DNA from: Bradyrhizobium oligotrophicum S58
GTDB lineage: Bacteria; Pseudomonadota; Alphaproteobacteria; Rhizobiales; Xanthobacteraceae
Length of the DNA stretch: 64,000 bases
Reading direction: 5' to 3'
NCBI RefSeq assembly: GCF_000344805.1
Contig: NC_020453.1
Location: 7,482,001-7,546,000 of the forward strand
Below, piece after piece: positions 9,841 through 18,904 of this stretch. The stretch's first letter is position 1, and the number at the start of each line of letters is the position of its first letter. The notes beneath the pieces were generated by a model. It worked only from the letters and a program-made list of their open reading frames with translations. It did not search any database and was not told where the DNA came from. The translations under genes and the position numbers were made by a program.

Positions 9841-11729
9841 GAGCGCTTCACCTTGGCTGCCTTGTCGGCGTCGTACCACCACAGCGACGGCCAGCCGGTG
9901 CTGGCGTATTTCGGGAACGGCTCGAAATGGCTGAAACGGTCCCAGCGCGCGCTGCGCAAGAACGGATAGGTGAACTGCGGGACGACGTAGAAATTCCACA
10001 GCAGCACGCGGTCGAGCGCGTGCGTCGCCGCTTCCAAGGTGGCGCGGTCCTTGGCGAAGATGATCTTCTCGATCAGCGCATCGACCGCCGGGTTCTTGAT
10101 GCCGACCGAGTTTTTCGAGCCCGGCTCGTCGGCCGCCTTGGAGCCCCAGAAGTCGCGCTGCTCGTTGCCGGGCGACAGTGACTGGCCCCAGAGGTCGGTG
10201 ATCATGTCGTAGTCGAAGGTGCGCACCCGTTGCTCATACTGCACGTTGTCGACCTGGCGCACCGTGACGGTGACGCCGAGCCGCTCCAGCGACGGCTTGT
10301 AGAACAGCACGATGCGCTCGGATGACGGGTCCTGGACCAGCATCTCGATCGCGACCGGCTTGCCGGCCGGATCGATCAGCTTGCGCTCCTTGATCTCGTA
10401 GCCGGCGTCCTTCAACAGCTTGGTGGCTTCGCGCAGGTTGGCCCGCACGTTCTCGGGATTGCCGCCCACCGGGTTCTGATAGGCCGTCGTGAACACCTCC
10501 GGCGGCACCTTGTCGCGCAGCGCCTCGAGAAGCTCCAGCTCCTGCCCTTGGGGCAGCCCCGAGCAGGCGAGGTCGGTGCCTTCGAAATAACTGTTGATCC
10601 GCTTGTACTGGCCGTAGAACAGCTGCTTGTTCATCTCCTCGAAATCGAACGCGTAGTTGAAGGCGCGCCGCAGCCGGGGGTCCTGGAATTGCGGACGCCG
10701 CAGATTGAAGATGAAGCCCTGCATGCGGCCGGAATCGCGGACCGGAAACTCTTCCTTGACCGCGCGCTTGTCGGCGATCGCCGGAAAATCATACTGCGTG
10801 GCCCACTGCTTGGCCGAATTTTCGTTGATCCAGTCCGCCTGGTCGGCCTTGAAGGCTTCGAGCGCGACCTGGTTGTCGCGGAAGTACTCGTATTGCAGCT
10901 CGTCGAAATTGTTCTGGCCGATCCGGACCGGCAGGTTGGCGCCCCAATAGTCCTTGACGCGCTCGACCTTGATGGAGCGGCCGGGAACGAAGTCCTTGAT
11001 CCGGTAGGGGCTGGATCCGAGCGGCAGCTCCAGCGTCGTGGCGGTCACATCGCGCTTGCGGCCCTGCGCGTCCGTGCCTTCCCAATAATGCTTGGGCAGC
11101 ACGACCATCTCGCCGACGATATGCGGCAGCTCGCGATTGCCTGGACCGTCAAAGGTGAACTTCACCTCGAGGTCGCCGGTCTTCTCCACCTTCACGACGT
11201 GGCGGTAGTAGGACGAGTAGAACGGGCTGTTCTTCTTGAGCACGTCGAGCGAGAAGATGACGTCCTCGGGGGTCACCGGCTTGCCGTCGTGCCAGCGCGC
11301 CTCCTTGCGTAGGCGATAGATCACCCAGGAATAATCGTCCGGATAGGAGGCCGCCTCGGCGAGCAGGCCGTATTCGGTCGAGATCTCGTCCTGCGACCGC
11401 GTCATCAGCGTCTCGTAGGGGAGCATCGCGGCCGCGGCGATGTTGCCCTTCACATACATCACGACGATGTTGAAATTGTCGAAGGTCCCGAGCGAGATCA
11501 TCCGGGCCGTGCCGCCCTTCGGCGCGTCGGGATTGACGTAGTCGAAACGCTTGAAGTCGACCGGGTACTTGATCTCGCCGAACAGCGACAGGCCGTGGCG
11601 CCAAGTCAGTTGCTCGCCGGCCTGCGCCTGCGCGGCATCGAGAGGGGCGAGGCTGGCGGCCGTGCCGAGCGCCGGGGTCATCGCAGCGAGGACGCTGCTC
11701 TGCAGGAGCTGTCGTCGGGTAATCGTCAA
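9837..11729 (-). CDS. yejA: Periplasmic peptide-binding protein, first of a tandem pair (YejA-like)
   Basis: 630 aa from TTG 11729, chosen because AGAGGAAG lies about 8 nt upstream and the protein then begins with a twin-arginine signal (LTITRRQLLQSS) and a cleavage region ending AQAQAGEQ. The longer frame to 11846 adds 39 residues without signal-peptide character. The mature domain is family-5 binding protein, YejA type (HGLSLFGEIKYPVDFKRFDYVNPDAPKGG; WHDGKPVTPEDVIFSL). First gene of the five-gene operon; the stop overlaps the next gene by 4 nt. The ligand is probably oligopeptide, by family. Confidence 0.85.
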   Translation of the reverse strand: MTITRRQLLQSSVLAAMTPALGTAASLAPLDAAQAQAGEQLTWRHGLSLFGEIKYPVDFKRFDYVNPDAPKGGTARMISLGTFDNFNIVVMYVKGNIAAAAMLPYETLMTRSQDEISTEYGLLAEAASYPDDYSWVIYRLRKEARWHDGKPVTPEDVIFSLDVLKKNSPFYSSYYRHVVKVEKTGDLEVKFTFDGPGNRELPHIVGEMVVLPKHYWEGTDAQGRKRDVTATTLELPLGSSPYRIKDFVPGRSIKVERVKDYWGANLPVRIGQNNFDELQYEYFRDNQVALEAFKADQADWINENSAKQWATQYDFPAIADKRAVKEEFPVRDSGRMQGFIFNLRRPQFQDPRLRRAFNYAFDFEEMNKQLFYGQYKRINSYFEGTDLACSGLPQGQELELLEALRDKVPPEVFTTAYQNPVGGNPENVRANLREATKLLKDAGYEIKERKLIDPAGKPVAIEMLVQDPSSERIVLFYKPSLERLGVTVTVRQVDNVQYEQRVRTFDYDMITDLWGQSLSPGNEQRDFWGSKAADEPGSKNSVGIKNPAVDALIEKIIFAKDRATLEAATHALDRVLLWNFYVVPQFTYPFLRSARWDRFSHFEPFPKYASTGWPSLWWYDADKAAKVKRS

Positions 11730-12000
11730 ATGAGACTTCCTCTGAATAAGACCGCTTGAAGCAGGTGGTCGGCCACGGCCGCTGCTGCTCCCTAGATCCA
11801 ACGTCTGATCGTAACCCAGTTCGCGAGGGCAGGTTGCGCTGGCCACAGCGAGGGCGCCCCGGCTCGCGAACCCGTTCCATTCAGGGGAGCAATATACGGC
11901 AAGGTTTCGACCAATAACCTTGCTTTTTCCTCATGGTACCGGGTTGTGAACGAACCGGATGCGACCAAAGGTCCCAAATGCGGCGAAATTCGCCCCGCAA
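11730..12000. other. Upstream region of the yej-type operon
   Basis: About 270 bp without a supported gene. Short open frames here lack family signatures. It should hold the promoter and leader of the peptide-transporter operon transcribed to the left, but I could not assign -35/-10 boxes with confidence. Confidence 0.4.
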
Positions 12001-12030
12001 AGCAAAACGGCCGGGCTTGGGGCCCGGCCG
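12001..12030 (-). terminator. Rho-independent terminator of cycM
   Basis: On the minus strand a 9-bp GC stem (CGGCCGGGC with GCCCGGCCG, 12022-12030 and 12008-12016, 5-nt loop) is followed by GTTTTGCTT. It starts 26 bp after the cycM stop. Confidence 0.75.
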
Positions 12031-12055
12031 TCCGAAACGGGAAATCAGCAGCGGA

Positions 12056-12604
12056 TCACTTGGCTGCGGTCGGCAGCGGCGCCGGGCTGTCGGCCAGCGA
12101 GTTCAGATAGGCCAGCACGTCGGCGCGCTCGGAGTCCTTCTGGATGCCGGCGAAGCCCATCGCGGTGCCCGGGACGTAGCCCTTCGGGTTGGCGATGAAC
12201 TGGTTGAGCGCGTCGATGGTCCAGGTGCCGCCCTTGGCCTTCATCCCGGCCGAGAAGTTGAAACCGCGGCCCTCGCCGACCTTGTCGCCGACGATGCCGT
12301 AAAGGTTGGGGCCGACGGCATTCTTGCCGCCCTTATCGAAGGTATGGCAGGCCGCGCACTTCTTGGCGGCGGCAGCGCCCTTCTCGACCGAGGCGGTCTG
12401 CAGCAGCTTCTCGATCGGCTCCGCCGCGGCCGGCGCAGCGCCACCCTTGGCGGCGCCCTCGGCTTCCTTCACGGCGATCTCGAAGCCCGGCTTCTCCGGC
12501 ATTTTCGGCGCGAACAGCGCGTTGGCGGTGAAGCTCGTGACCAGCACGACCAGACAGGCGGCCAGCACGGCGCCGAGGATCTTGTTCAGTTCGAAGGAGT
12601 CCAT
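12056..12604 (-). CDS. cycM: Membrane-anchored cytochrome c (CycM type)
   Basis: 182 aa. An uncleaved N-terminal anchor (residues about 10-31) is followed by an Ala/Pro-rich linker and a class I cytochrome c domain. The haem site CAACH is at residues 83-87; the likely Met ligand is in GTAMGF near the C-terminus. Length and layout match CycM of Bradyrhizobium japonicum, which carries electrons from the bc1 complex to the aa3 oxidase on the periplasmic face. Single-gene unit with its own terminator; divergent from kdsB. Confidence 0.88.
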   Translation of the reverse strand: MDSFELNKILGAVLAACLVVLVTSFTANALFAPKMPEKPGFEIAVKEAEGAAKGGAAPAAAEPIEKLLQTASVEKGAAAAKKCAACHTFDKGGKNAVGPNLYGIVGDKVGEGRGFNFSAGMKAKGGTWTIDALNQFIANPKGYVPGTAMGFAGIQKDSERADVLAYLNSLADSPAPLPTAAK

Positions 12605-12858
12605 TTTGGAATCAGGCTCCGAGGGCGGATTTCATTGTTCTGTCGGAGGCCGCTAGGCCGCGACCGCGAATCGCCCCAGAGGTCGTCAAGGAATCGTCAA
12701 GGCATCGAGCGGAATCGAGCCGTCGCGCCTCCCCCTGCGGCAGAAGTGAGATATCGGTTTGCCCGTGCTCTGGCAACCCGTATAAGCAGCCGGCTTTTGC
12801 TGTCCCCATCAAGTCCGGCCCGCGCTGTTGCGACCGGCTCCGACCTGTCGTTTTCCGG

Positions 12859-13593
12859 ATGACCAGACCCAAGACCCTCGTGCTGATCCCCGCCCGCATG
12901 GCCTCGACCCGCCTGCCCGGCAAGCCGCTGCTCGACATCGCCGGCCTGCCGATGATCGTGCAGGTGCTCCGTCGCGCTCAGGAGGCCGCGATCGGCCGGG
13001 TGGCGGTGGCGACCGACACGCCCGAGATCGCGGACGCCGTGACCGCACATGGCGGCGAAGCCGTGATGACCCGCGCCGACCATCCTTCTGGCTCGGACCG
13101 GATCCACGAGGCGCTGAGCAAGCTCGATCCCACCGGCGAGGCGGAGATCGTGATCAATCTGCAGGGCGACTTCCCGACCATCCTTCCGCAGAACATCCGC
13201 GACGTGCTGCTGCCGCTGTCCGATCCGGCCGTGGATATCGCGACCCTTGCCGCGCAGATCCACACCGAGGAGGAAGACGCCGCGCCGAGCGTGGTGAAGG
13301 CGGTCGGCTCCCCGATTGGCGAGCGGCGGCTGCGAGCGCTGTATTTCACCCGGGCCACGGCGCCGCATGGCGACGGACCACGCTACCATCACATCGGCCT
13401 CTACGCTTATCGTCGCGCCGCCCTGGAACGCTTCGTCAGCCTGCCGCCCTCGCCGCTCGAACTTCAGGAGAAGCTGGAGCAGCTGCGGGCGCTGGAGGCC
13501 GGCATGCGGATCGACATCGGCATCGTCGACACCGTGCCGCGCGGGGTTGATACCGCGCCTGATCTCGAAACCGCGCGCCGGCTGCTGTCCTGA
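12859..13593 (+). CDS. kdsB: 3-deoxy-manno-octulosonate cytidylyltransferase
   Basis: 244 aa, close to the usual 245-250. The CTP-binding opening [15 protein letters not shown] (about residues 10-24) and [10 protein letters not shown] are diagnostic of CMP-Kdo synthetase. It activates Kdo with CTP in the cytoplasm for lipopolysaccharide inner-core synthesis. pheA follows 27 bp later, so co-transcription is likely although the pathways differ. ATG start at 12859. Confidence 0.95.
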   Translation: MTRPKTLVLIPARMASTRLPGKPLLDIAGLPMIVQVLRRAQEAAIGRVAVATDTPEIADAVTAHGGEAVMTRADHPSGSDRIHEALSKLDPTGEAEIVINLQGDFPTILPQNIRDVLLPLSDPAVDIATLAAQIHTEEEDAAPSVVKAVGSPIGERRLRALYFTRATAPHGDGPRYHHIGLYAYRRAALERFVSLPPSPLELQEKLEQLRALEAGMRIDIGIVDTVPRGVDTAPDLETARRLLS

Positions 13594-13620
13594 CCATAAG
13601 CTGCTGCTACAAGGCCCCTC

Positions 13621-14481
13621 ATGAGCAAGATCTTGAAAATCGCATTCCAGGGCGAGCCGGGAGCCAATTCCCACATCGCCATCTCCGAGGCCTATCCGAG
13701 CGCGGAGGCCATGCCCTGCCCGACCTTCGAGGACGCGCTGAGCGCGATCTCCTCGGGCGAGGCCGATCTCGGCATGATCCCGATCGAGAACTCGGTCGCC
13801 GGCCGTGTCGCCGACATCCATCATCTGCTGCCGGCCTCCGGCCTCTACATCATCGGCGAATGGTTCCTGCCGGTGCGCCACCAGCTGATGGCGCTGAAGG
13901 GCACCAAGCTCGCCGACATCAAGACCGTGGAGAGCCACGTCCACGCGCTCGGCCAGTGCCGCCGCATCATCCGCCAGCTCGGCGTCCGGCCGATCGTGGC
14001 CGGCGACACCGCGGGCAGCGCACGGGACGTGTCCCAGCGCGGCGACAGGAGCGTCGCGGCGATCGCCTCGCGTCTCGCCGCCGAGATCTATGGCCTCGAC
14101 ATTCTCGCCGAGGACATCGAGGACGAGGCCCACAACACCACGCGATTCGTGGTGCTGGCGCGCCAGGAGCAGTGGGCCGAGCAGAACTCCGGCCCACTGG
14201 TGACGAGCTTCGTGTTCCGCGTCCGCAACCTTCCCGCAGCGCTGTACAAGGCGATGGGCGGCTTCGCGACCAACGGCGTCAACATGACCAAGCTCGAGAG
14301 CTACATGGTCGACGGCAATTTCTTCGCCACGCAGTTCTATGCCGACGTCGACGGCCATCCCAACGACAAGGGCCTCGCCTTCGCGCTGGAAGAACTGAAG
14401 TTCTTCTCGCGCGAGCTGCGCATCGTCGGCGTCTATCCGGCGCATCCGTTCCGCGCGACGTTCAGCGAGACGCGCGAGTGA
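13621..14481 (+). CDS. pheA: Prephenate dehydratase
   Basis: 286 aa, the size of a monofunctional enzyme without a chorismate mutase domain. The catalytic domain shows FQGEPGANSHIA near the start, MIPIENSVAGRV, and a TA-type motif (DTAGSARDVSQ). The C-terminal ACT domain (about residues 195-275: SFVFRVRNLPAALYKAMGGF, KLESYMVDGNF) is the phenylalanine-sensing module. It converts prephenate to phenylpyruvate. ACT presence implies feedback control by Phe. Confidence 0.95.
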   Translation: MSKILKIAFQGEPGANSHIAISEAYPSAEAMPCPTFEDALSAISSGEADLGMIPIENSVAGRVADIHHLLPASGLYIIGEWFLPVRHQLMALKGTKLADIKTVESHVHALGQCRRIIRQLGVRPIVAGDTAGSARDVSQRGDRSVAAIASRLAAEIYGLDILAEDIEDEAHNTTRFVVLARQEQWAEQNSGPLVTSFVFRVRNLPAALYKAMGGFATNGVNMTKLESYMVDGNFFATQFYADVDGHPNDKGLAFALEELKFFSRELRIVGVYPAHPFRATFSETRE

Positions 14482-14490
14482 CCCTCGCCT

Positions 14491-14644
14491 GTCGCCCCGG
14501 CGAACGCCGGGGCCCATAGCCACAGGGCGGAGTGGTCGCAGCACGGTCTCTCCCACCGTCTTCTCGCAGCAACATCACGCGGTATGGGTCCCGGGTCTGC
14601 GCCCAAGCAGCGTTGTGCGCTGCTCGGGCTTGCCCGGGACGACA
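14491..14644. repeat. Palindromic intergenic repeat (GTCCC-type family)
   Basis: Fills the gap between convergent pheA and the LysR gene. It begins with GTCGCCCCGGCGAACGCCGG and ends with a TATGGGTCCCGGGTCTGCGC...GCCCGGGACGAC segment. The latter recurs almost unchanged at 35236-35275, so this is a dispersed family. Confidence 0.7.
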
Positions 14645-14663
14645 CCGGGAATTCACGCGCCAC

Positions 14664-15557
14664 CTACGTCTCGACATAGGCTGCCAGCTCGGCAGGCGTT
14701 CCCGTCGGGAAGGCCTCCTTCAGGAAGTCGAGGAAGGCGGAGACGCGCGCGCTCAGCAGCCGCCGCGACGGATAGAGCGTCCACAGCGCAATGGCGGGCG
14801 CGTCGAGATCGCCCCAATGCGCCAGCCGGCCGGCCGCCAGATCGTGGCTGACGAGCGAGAGCGGCAGGCGTGCGGCGCCAGCACCCGCGCGGACTGCATC
14901 GCGGACCATGATGAGCGACGACAGGCGAAGGATCGGATCGAACGCGATCCGCGATCGTCCGGTCGGCGCCGTCACATCCCAGGCTCCGGCCTGGTCACTC
15001 GATCCGCGAACGACGGCCGGAACCGCTGCATCGTCCGCCGGCCGCACCAGGCTTGGGCTTGCCACGACCACCAACTGGTCGCGCAGAAAGATGCGTCCGA
15101 CGAGGCTCTCGTCGACATCGGGATTGACCCGGATCACCAGATCGTAGCCCTCCTCGACCATATCGACCGTCCGGTCGTCGGTGGTCACCTCCAGGCGAAC
15201 TTGCGGATATCTGAGCGCGAATTGGGCGGCGAGCTTGCCCATCGCAGCCTGCGAGAACAGCAGCGGCGCGTTGATCCGTAACCTTCCACGCGGCGTGTCG
15301 CCCCCTGAGGAGATCGCGGCGACCGTCTCGTCAAGCTCAGTCAGCAGCGCGCCCGCCCGCTCGAACAGCACCAGCCCCTCCTCGGTCAGCTTCAGCGTCC
15401 GGGCACCGCGCTCGATCAGCCTGATGTCGAGACTCGCCTCTAACTCCGCGACCCGGCGGGACAGCGTCGCCTTGGGACGGCCGGAGGCACGGGCGGCACG
15501 GCCAAAGCCGCCGTTCCTGGCGACGAGCGTGAAATCAGCAAGCGCAAGCAAGTCCAT
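14664..15557 (-). CDS. LysR-family transcriptional regulator
   Basis: 297 aa from ATG 15557 (an upstream TTG at 15569 would add four residues). The N-terminal winged helix (MDLLALADFTLVARNGGFG... RPKATLSRRVAELEASLDIRL) is the standard LysR domain. The rest is the effector-binding domain of the CrgA/AaeR-like subgroup (GRLRINAPLLF...YPQVRLEV). It is divergent from an NmrA-like oxidoreductase gene across about 100 bp that contain inverted repeats, so it probably controls that gene and itself. The effector is unknown. Confidence 0.88.
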   Translation of the reverse strand: MDLLALADFTLVARNGGFGRAARASGRPKATLSRRVAELEASLDIRLIERGARTLKLTEEGLVLFERAGALLTELDETVAAISSGGDTPRGRLRINAPLLFSQAAMGKLAAQFALRYPQVRLEVTTDDRTVDMVEEGYDLVIRVNPDVDESLVGRIFLRDQLVVVASPSLVRPADDAAVPAVVRGSSDQAGAWDVTAPTGRSRIAFDPILRLSSLIMVRDAVRAGAGAARLPLSLVSHDLAAGRLAHWGDLDAPAIALWTLYPSRRLLSARVSAFLDFLKEAFPTGTPAELAAYVET

Positions 15558-15569
15558 CTGTTCCACCAA

Positions 15570-15636
15570 TGAGACAGCCTGTCCAAATATAGCGTCTATT
15601 GGCTCGCATGTGGATCGCTATTTTCGGGGTGTCTCA
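15570..15636. promoter_or_regulatory. Nested inverted repeats between divergent LysR and oxidoreductase genes
   Basis: TGAGACA (15570-15576) pairs with TGTCTCA (15630-15636). Inside, AATATAGCG (15586-15594) is nearly complementary to CGCTATTTT (15616-15624). The position in the 100-bp divergent promoter makes it a candidate LysR-family binding region. Confidence 0.4.
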
Positions 15637-15657
15637 CAACCAACCCGGAGAATCCCC

Positions 15658-16527
15658 ATGACCATCCTCGTTACCGGCGCCACTGGCACCGTCGGCCGTC
15701 ACGTCGTCGAACAGCTCGTCAAGCGCGGCGCCGATGTTCGCGCCCTGGTCCGCGATCCAGCCAAGGCCAACTTCCCGGCGGGCGTCCAGATCGCGAAGGG
15801 CGACCTGCTCGACGTCGATTCGCTGCGCGGTGCATTCTCGGGCGTCTCGACGCTGTTCCTGCTCAACGCCGTCACACCTGATGAATTCACCCAGGCGCTG
15901 ATCGCGCTCAATCTGGCCCGCGAGGCCGGCATCGAGCGGATCGTCTATCTCTCGGTGATTCACGGAGACGTCTACGTCAACGTCCCGCACTTCGCCGGCA
16001 AGTTCGCCGTCGAGCGGATGATCGAGCAGATGGGCTTGAACGCCACCATCCTGCGCCCGGCCTACTTCATGAACAACGATCTCACGATCAAGGACGTCGT
16101 GCTCAATTTCGGCATCTACCCGATGCCGATCGGAGCCAAGGGCCTCGCGATGATTGACATCAGGGACATCGGCGAGATCGCGGCGATCGAGCTGATCCGC
16201 CGCGAGCAGTCGGCCACGCCGCTCCCGCTGGTGCGGATCAACCTGGTCGGTCCGGACACGCTGACGGGCACGGATGCCGCCGCGATCTGGTCGGACGTAT
16301 TGGGGCGTACGATCGCCTATGGCGGCGACGACACAGCAGGCTTCGAAAAGAACCTCCGGCAGTTCATGCCGAGCTGGATGGCGTTCGACATGCGCCTGAT
16401 GAGCGAACGCTTCCTGACCGACGGCATGATCCCGGACGAAGGCGACGTCGCCCGTCTGACCGAGCTCTTGGGCCGCCCACTGCGCTCCTATCGCGACTTC
16501 GTCGCCGAGATCGCGGCCGCGGCCTGA
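15658..16527 (+). CDS. NmrA-like NAD(P)-binding oxidoreductase
   Basis: 289 aa from ATG 15658, the first start after the regulator promoter; the frame is open earlier only antisense to the LysR gene. MTILVTGATGTVGRHVVEQL is the Rossmann dinucleotide-binding opening of atypical SDR/NmrA proteins, followed by ALVRDPAK and KGDLLD. Family members include quinone oxidoreductases and redox sensors. The real substrate cannot be read from sequence. Probably induced through the divergent LysR regulator. Confidence 0.8.
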   Translation: MTILVTGATGTVGRHVVEQLVKRGADVRALVRDPAKANFPAGVQIAKGDLLDVDSLRGAFSGVSTLFLLNAVTPDEFTQALIALNLAREAGIERIVYLSVIHGDVYVNVPHFAGKFAVERMIEQMGLNATILRPAYFMNNDLTIKDVVLNFGIYPMPIGAKGLAMIDIRDIGEIAAIELIRREQSATPLPLVRINLVGPDTLTGTDAAAIWSDVLGRTIAYGGDDTAGFEKNLRQFMPSWMAFDMRLMSERFLTDGMIPDEGDVARLTELLGRPLRSYRDFVAEIAAAA

Positions 16528-16611
16528 CGGCAACCAGCTCTGATCATCACCCGAAACCAACATGCGGGGCGCCTCCGAGGATGCGTCCCGCCCTCATTCA
16601 AGGAGGTCATC

Positions 16612-17280
16612 ATGACCAATCGCGACAACGATAACGCCGCCACCGCGAAGCTGAAGATACTCGTTCTCGGCGCCACCGGCGGCACCGGCCGCCTGATCGT
16701 GCGCGAAGCGCTAGCGCGCGGCTACAATGTGACCGCGCTGGTGCGGTCGCCTGACAAGGCCCGCGATCTGCAAGGGGCGCATCTCATCGTTGGCGACGCC
16801 CGCGACGAAGCGGCGCTGCGCAAGGCGCTGAAGGGTCAGGACGCCGTCATCAGTGCATTGGGCACGCCGGCCAGTCCGTTCCGCGAGGTGACGCTGCTCT
16901 CGACAGTGACGCGCTCGCTCGTCAATGCGATGAAGGCGGAGCACGTCTCGCGTCTGGTCGCCATTACCGGGATGGGCGCCGGCGACAGTGCGGGGCACGG
17001 CGGCTTCCTGTTCGACCGGCTGATTTTTCCGCTGCTGCTGCGCAAGGTGTACGCCGACAAGGATCGGCAGGAGGCGATCATCAGAAACAGCGGGCTCGAC
17101 TGGGTGCTCGTCCGTCCCTCCGTGCTCAACGACAAGCCGGGCGGCCACGCCCTGCGCGCCCTGACGGATCTCTCCGGCTTTCATGGCGGAACGATTGCCC
17201 GGGCCGACGTCGCGCGTTTCGTCGTGGACCAGGTGAGCGACGACAGCTTCCTGCACGGCTCGCCGCTGGTCACATGGTGA
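16612..17280 (+). CDS. NAD(P)-binding oxidoreductase (atypical SDR)
   Basis: 222 aa. KILVLGATGGTGRLIVREAL (about residues 15-34) is the cofactor motif; LVRSPDKARDLQG and GDARDEAALRKAL follow. It resembles the BVR-B/flavin-reductase-like and NmrA-like atypical SDR group. It follows the preceding oxidoreductase by 84 bp in the same direction, with AAGGAGGTCATC just before the ATG, a strong ribosome binding site. Likely in the same LysR-controlled unit; the substrate is unknown. Confidence 0.78.
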   Translation: MTNRDNDNAATAKLKILVLGATGGTGRLIVREALARGYNVTALVRSPDKARDLQGAHLIVGDARDEAALRKALKGQDAVISALGTPASPFREVTLLSTVTRSLVNAMKAEHVSRLVAITGMGAGDSAGHGGFLFDRLIFPLLLRKVYADKDRQEAIIRNSGLDWVLVRPSVLNDKPGGHALRALTDLSGFHGGTIARADVARFVVDQVSDDSFLHGSPLVTW

Positions 17281-17357
17281 GACCAACACCGTGCGCGATC
17301 CGTCGCGCCCTCGCGATGATCAAACGGTCGCCGACTCGACTGGACCACACGCTCCTT

Positions 17358-17502
17358 CGTCATTCCGGGGCAATCGGCAATGCGCAGCAGCGAAGCGGCT
17401 GCGCGTTGTCGATTGAACCCGGAATCCCAAGATGATGAGCACAGACGCAAGACAATATCGAGATTCCGGGTTCAAGGCCTGCGGCCTTGCCCCGGAATGA
17501 CG
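17358..17502. repeat. Intergenic inverted repeat (CATTCCGGGGC type)
   Basis: CGTCATTCCGGGGCAA (17358-17373) and its exact complement TTGCCCCGGAATGACG (17487-17502) bracket about 113 bp. Inner copies AACCCGGAATC and GATTCCGGGTT also pair. A large cruciform or hairpin-forming intergenic repeat between convergent genes. Confidence 0.7.
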
Positions 17503-17512
17503 GTGGTTGTGA

Positions 17513-18532
17513 CTACGCCGCCGCCTTCCGCTCCAGGCCGAAGGCGTCGGCGAGCAGGCTGTAGGAGCGCTTGCGGGCGTCGTGGTCGAAGGTCGCCGTA
17601 ATCACCATCAGCTCGTCGGCCTGGCTGGCGGCGATCATCGGATCGAGCTTGGCTCGCACCGTCGCCGGCGAGCCGACAAACAGCCGCGAGCGGTTGCGCG
17701 CGATCGAGGCCCGGTCCGCGTCTGTATACATGTACGCCGCGGCCTCCTCGGGGCTCGGCAGCGGCAGGAACTGGCCGCGGTCGCGCCGGAGCCGGTTGAG
17801 GTCCATCGACGACGCCAGCCGCTCGGCCTCGGCATCGGTGTCCGCCGTCACCACGGCCACCGCCAGGATCGCATGCGGCTGCGACCGCCAGCGCGACGGC
17901 GTGAAATGGGCGCGGTAGGTTCGCATCGCATCGACAGCGTCGTGGCTGGCGAAATGATGCGCGAAGCCGAATCCCAGGCCGAGTTGCGCCGACAACTCGC
18001 TGGAATAGTCGCTGGAGCCGAGCAGCCAGATCGGCGGCAGCGGCGCGTCGTCGGGCATCGCGATGACGTTGTTGTAGGGATGACCCGCGGGAAATTCGCG
18101 CGTCTCCCACAACATCAATTCGTGCAGCCGCTCCAGGAAATCGTCGCCCTCGCGGCGATCGAGCCGGCTACGCAAGGCATAGGCCGTGGTGCCGTCGGTG
18201 CCGGGTGCGCGTCCCAAGCCAAGATCGATGCGGCCGGGAAACAGCGCCTCCAGCATCTTGAAACGCTCGGCGACGACCAGCGGAGCATGGTTGGGCAGCA
18301 TGACGCCGCCGGAGCCGACCCGGATATGCTGGGTCGCCGCTGCGATCTGCCCAATCATGATGTCGGGCGACGGGCTCGCGACCGAAGGGAGGCTGTGATG
18401 CTCGGCCAGCCAATAGCGGACATAGCCGAGCTGATCGACATGGCGGGCCAGATCGATGCTGTTGCGCAGCGCCGCCGACGGCTTGGTGGCCGTGGTCGTG
18501 ACGGAGAGGTCGAGGACTGAGAGCGGGATCAT
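17513..18532 (-). CDS. LLM-class flavin-dependent monooxygenase
   Basis: 339 aa. The bacterial-luciferase-like fold is recognised from IPLSVLDLS at the start, [34 protein letters not shown] sequence, and [13 protein letters not shown]. This is the MsnO8-like subgroup common in alphaproteobacteria. It would use reduced flavin and O2 on an unknown organic substrate. It stands alone, convergent with the preceding SDR and divergent from metF. Confidence 0.82.
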   Translation of the reverse strand: MIPLSVLDLSVTTTATKPSAALRNSIDLARHVDQLGYVRYWLAEHHSLPSVASPSPDIMIGQIAAATQHIRVGSGGVMLPNHAPLVVAERFKMLEALFPGRIDLGLGRAPGTDGTTAYALRSRLDRREGDDFLERLHELMLWETREFPAGHPYNNVIAMPDDAPLPPIWLLGSSDYSSELSAQLGLGFGFAHHFASHDAVDAMRTYRAHFTPSRWRSQPHAILAVAVVTADTDAEAERLASSMDLNRLRRDRGQFLPLPSPEEAAAYMYTDADRASIARNRSRLFVGSPATVRAKLDPMIAASQADELMVITATFDHDARKRSYSLLADAFGLERKAAA

Positions 18533-18637
18533 CGCTTCAACCTAGTGCGTGCGGGGCCCGCCACAATGGGCCAAATGCGGCCGTGACCCGCTGCAAATGC
18601 AGAGGCTGGTCGCCATGTCATTGGGATAGGCAACCTG

Positions 18638-18645
18638 TATACAAT
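18638..18645 (+). promoter_or_regulatory. Candidate -10 box of the metF leader
   Basis: TATACAAT contains TACAAT (18640-18645), five of six matches to the consensus. No good -35 at standard spacing is visible. Transcription from here would start near 18651, just before the structured leader. Confidence 0.3.
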
Positions 18646-18658
18646 AGTCGATATCATT

Positions 18659-18811
18659 CAGCCCACTGGAAATTTCGATAAAAATCGCGCGCAACCCGCG
18701 CCTTTCCATTGATAACGCGCTGGTTTTTTAGCCCACATCCAAGTCATGCCAAACACAATAAAAGTCCATAATGCGTAAGTATGTGGGCCAAATCCCATTC
18801 TCAGTGGGCTG
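18659..18811 (+). ncRNA. Structured 5' leader / candidate attenuator of metF-metH
   Basis: An AT-richer 153-bp block bracketed by CAGCCCACTG (18659-18668) and its exact complement CAGTGGGCTG (18802-18811). Inside, GCCCACAT (18731-18738) pairs with ATGTGGGC (18781-18788) and TGGAAA (18667-18672) with TTTCCA (18703-18708). A terminator-like helix (18693-18701 with 18717-18725, eight of nine pairs) is followed by six T (18724-18729). The four GCCCAC/GTGGGC arms are interchangeable, and the TGGAAA helix and the terminator exclude each other. There is no plus-strand gene upstream needing termination. I recognise no known riboswitch class. Alternatively the repeats are DNA operators. Confidence 0.45.
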
Positions 18812-18904
18812 TCTATTGCGACGCACTTCCCATATCTTGAGCCGATCGAGATGGGGCCACCCTCTTGAGTTGAAATTTACGTCCCATCGGGAACCTGCGT
18901 TGCC

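Noticed and set aside
12697..14556. A 619-codon minus-strand frame opposite kdsB and pheA
   Set aside because: Both plus-strand genes have intact family motifs; the opposite frame has none.
18659..18811. Known riboswitch classes (SAM-II, SAH, cobalamin, THF) for the metF leader
   Set aside because: I could not match their conserved cores in the sequence; left as an unclassified structured leader.
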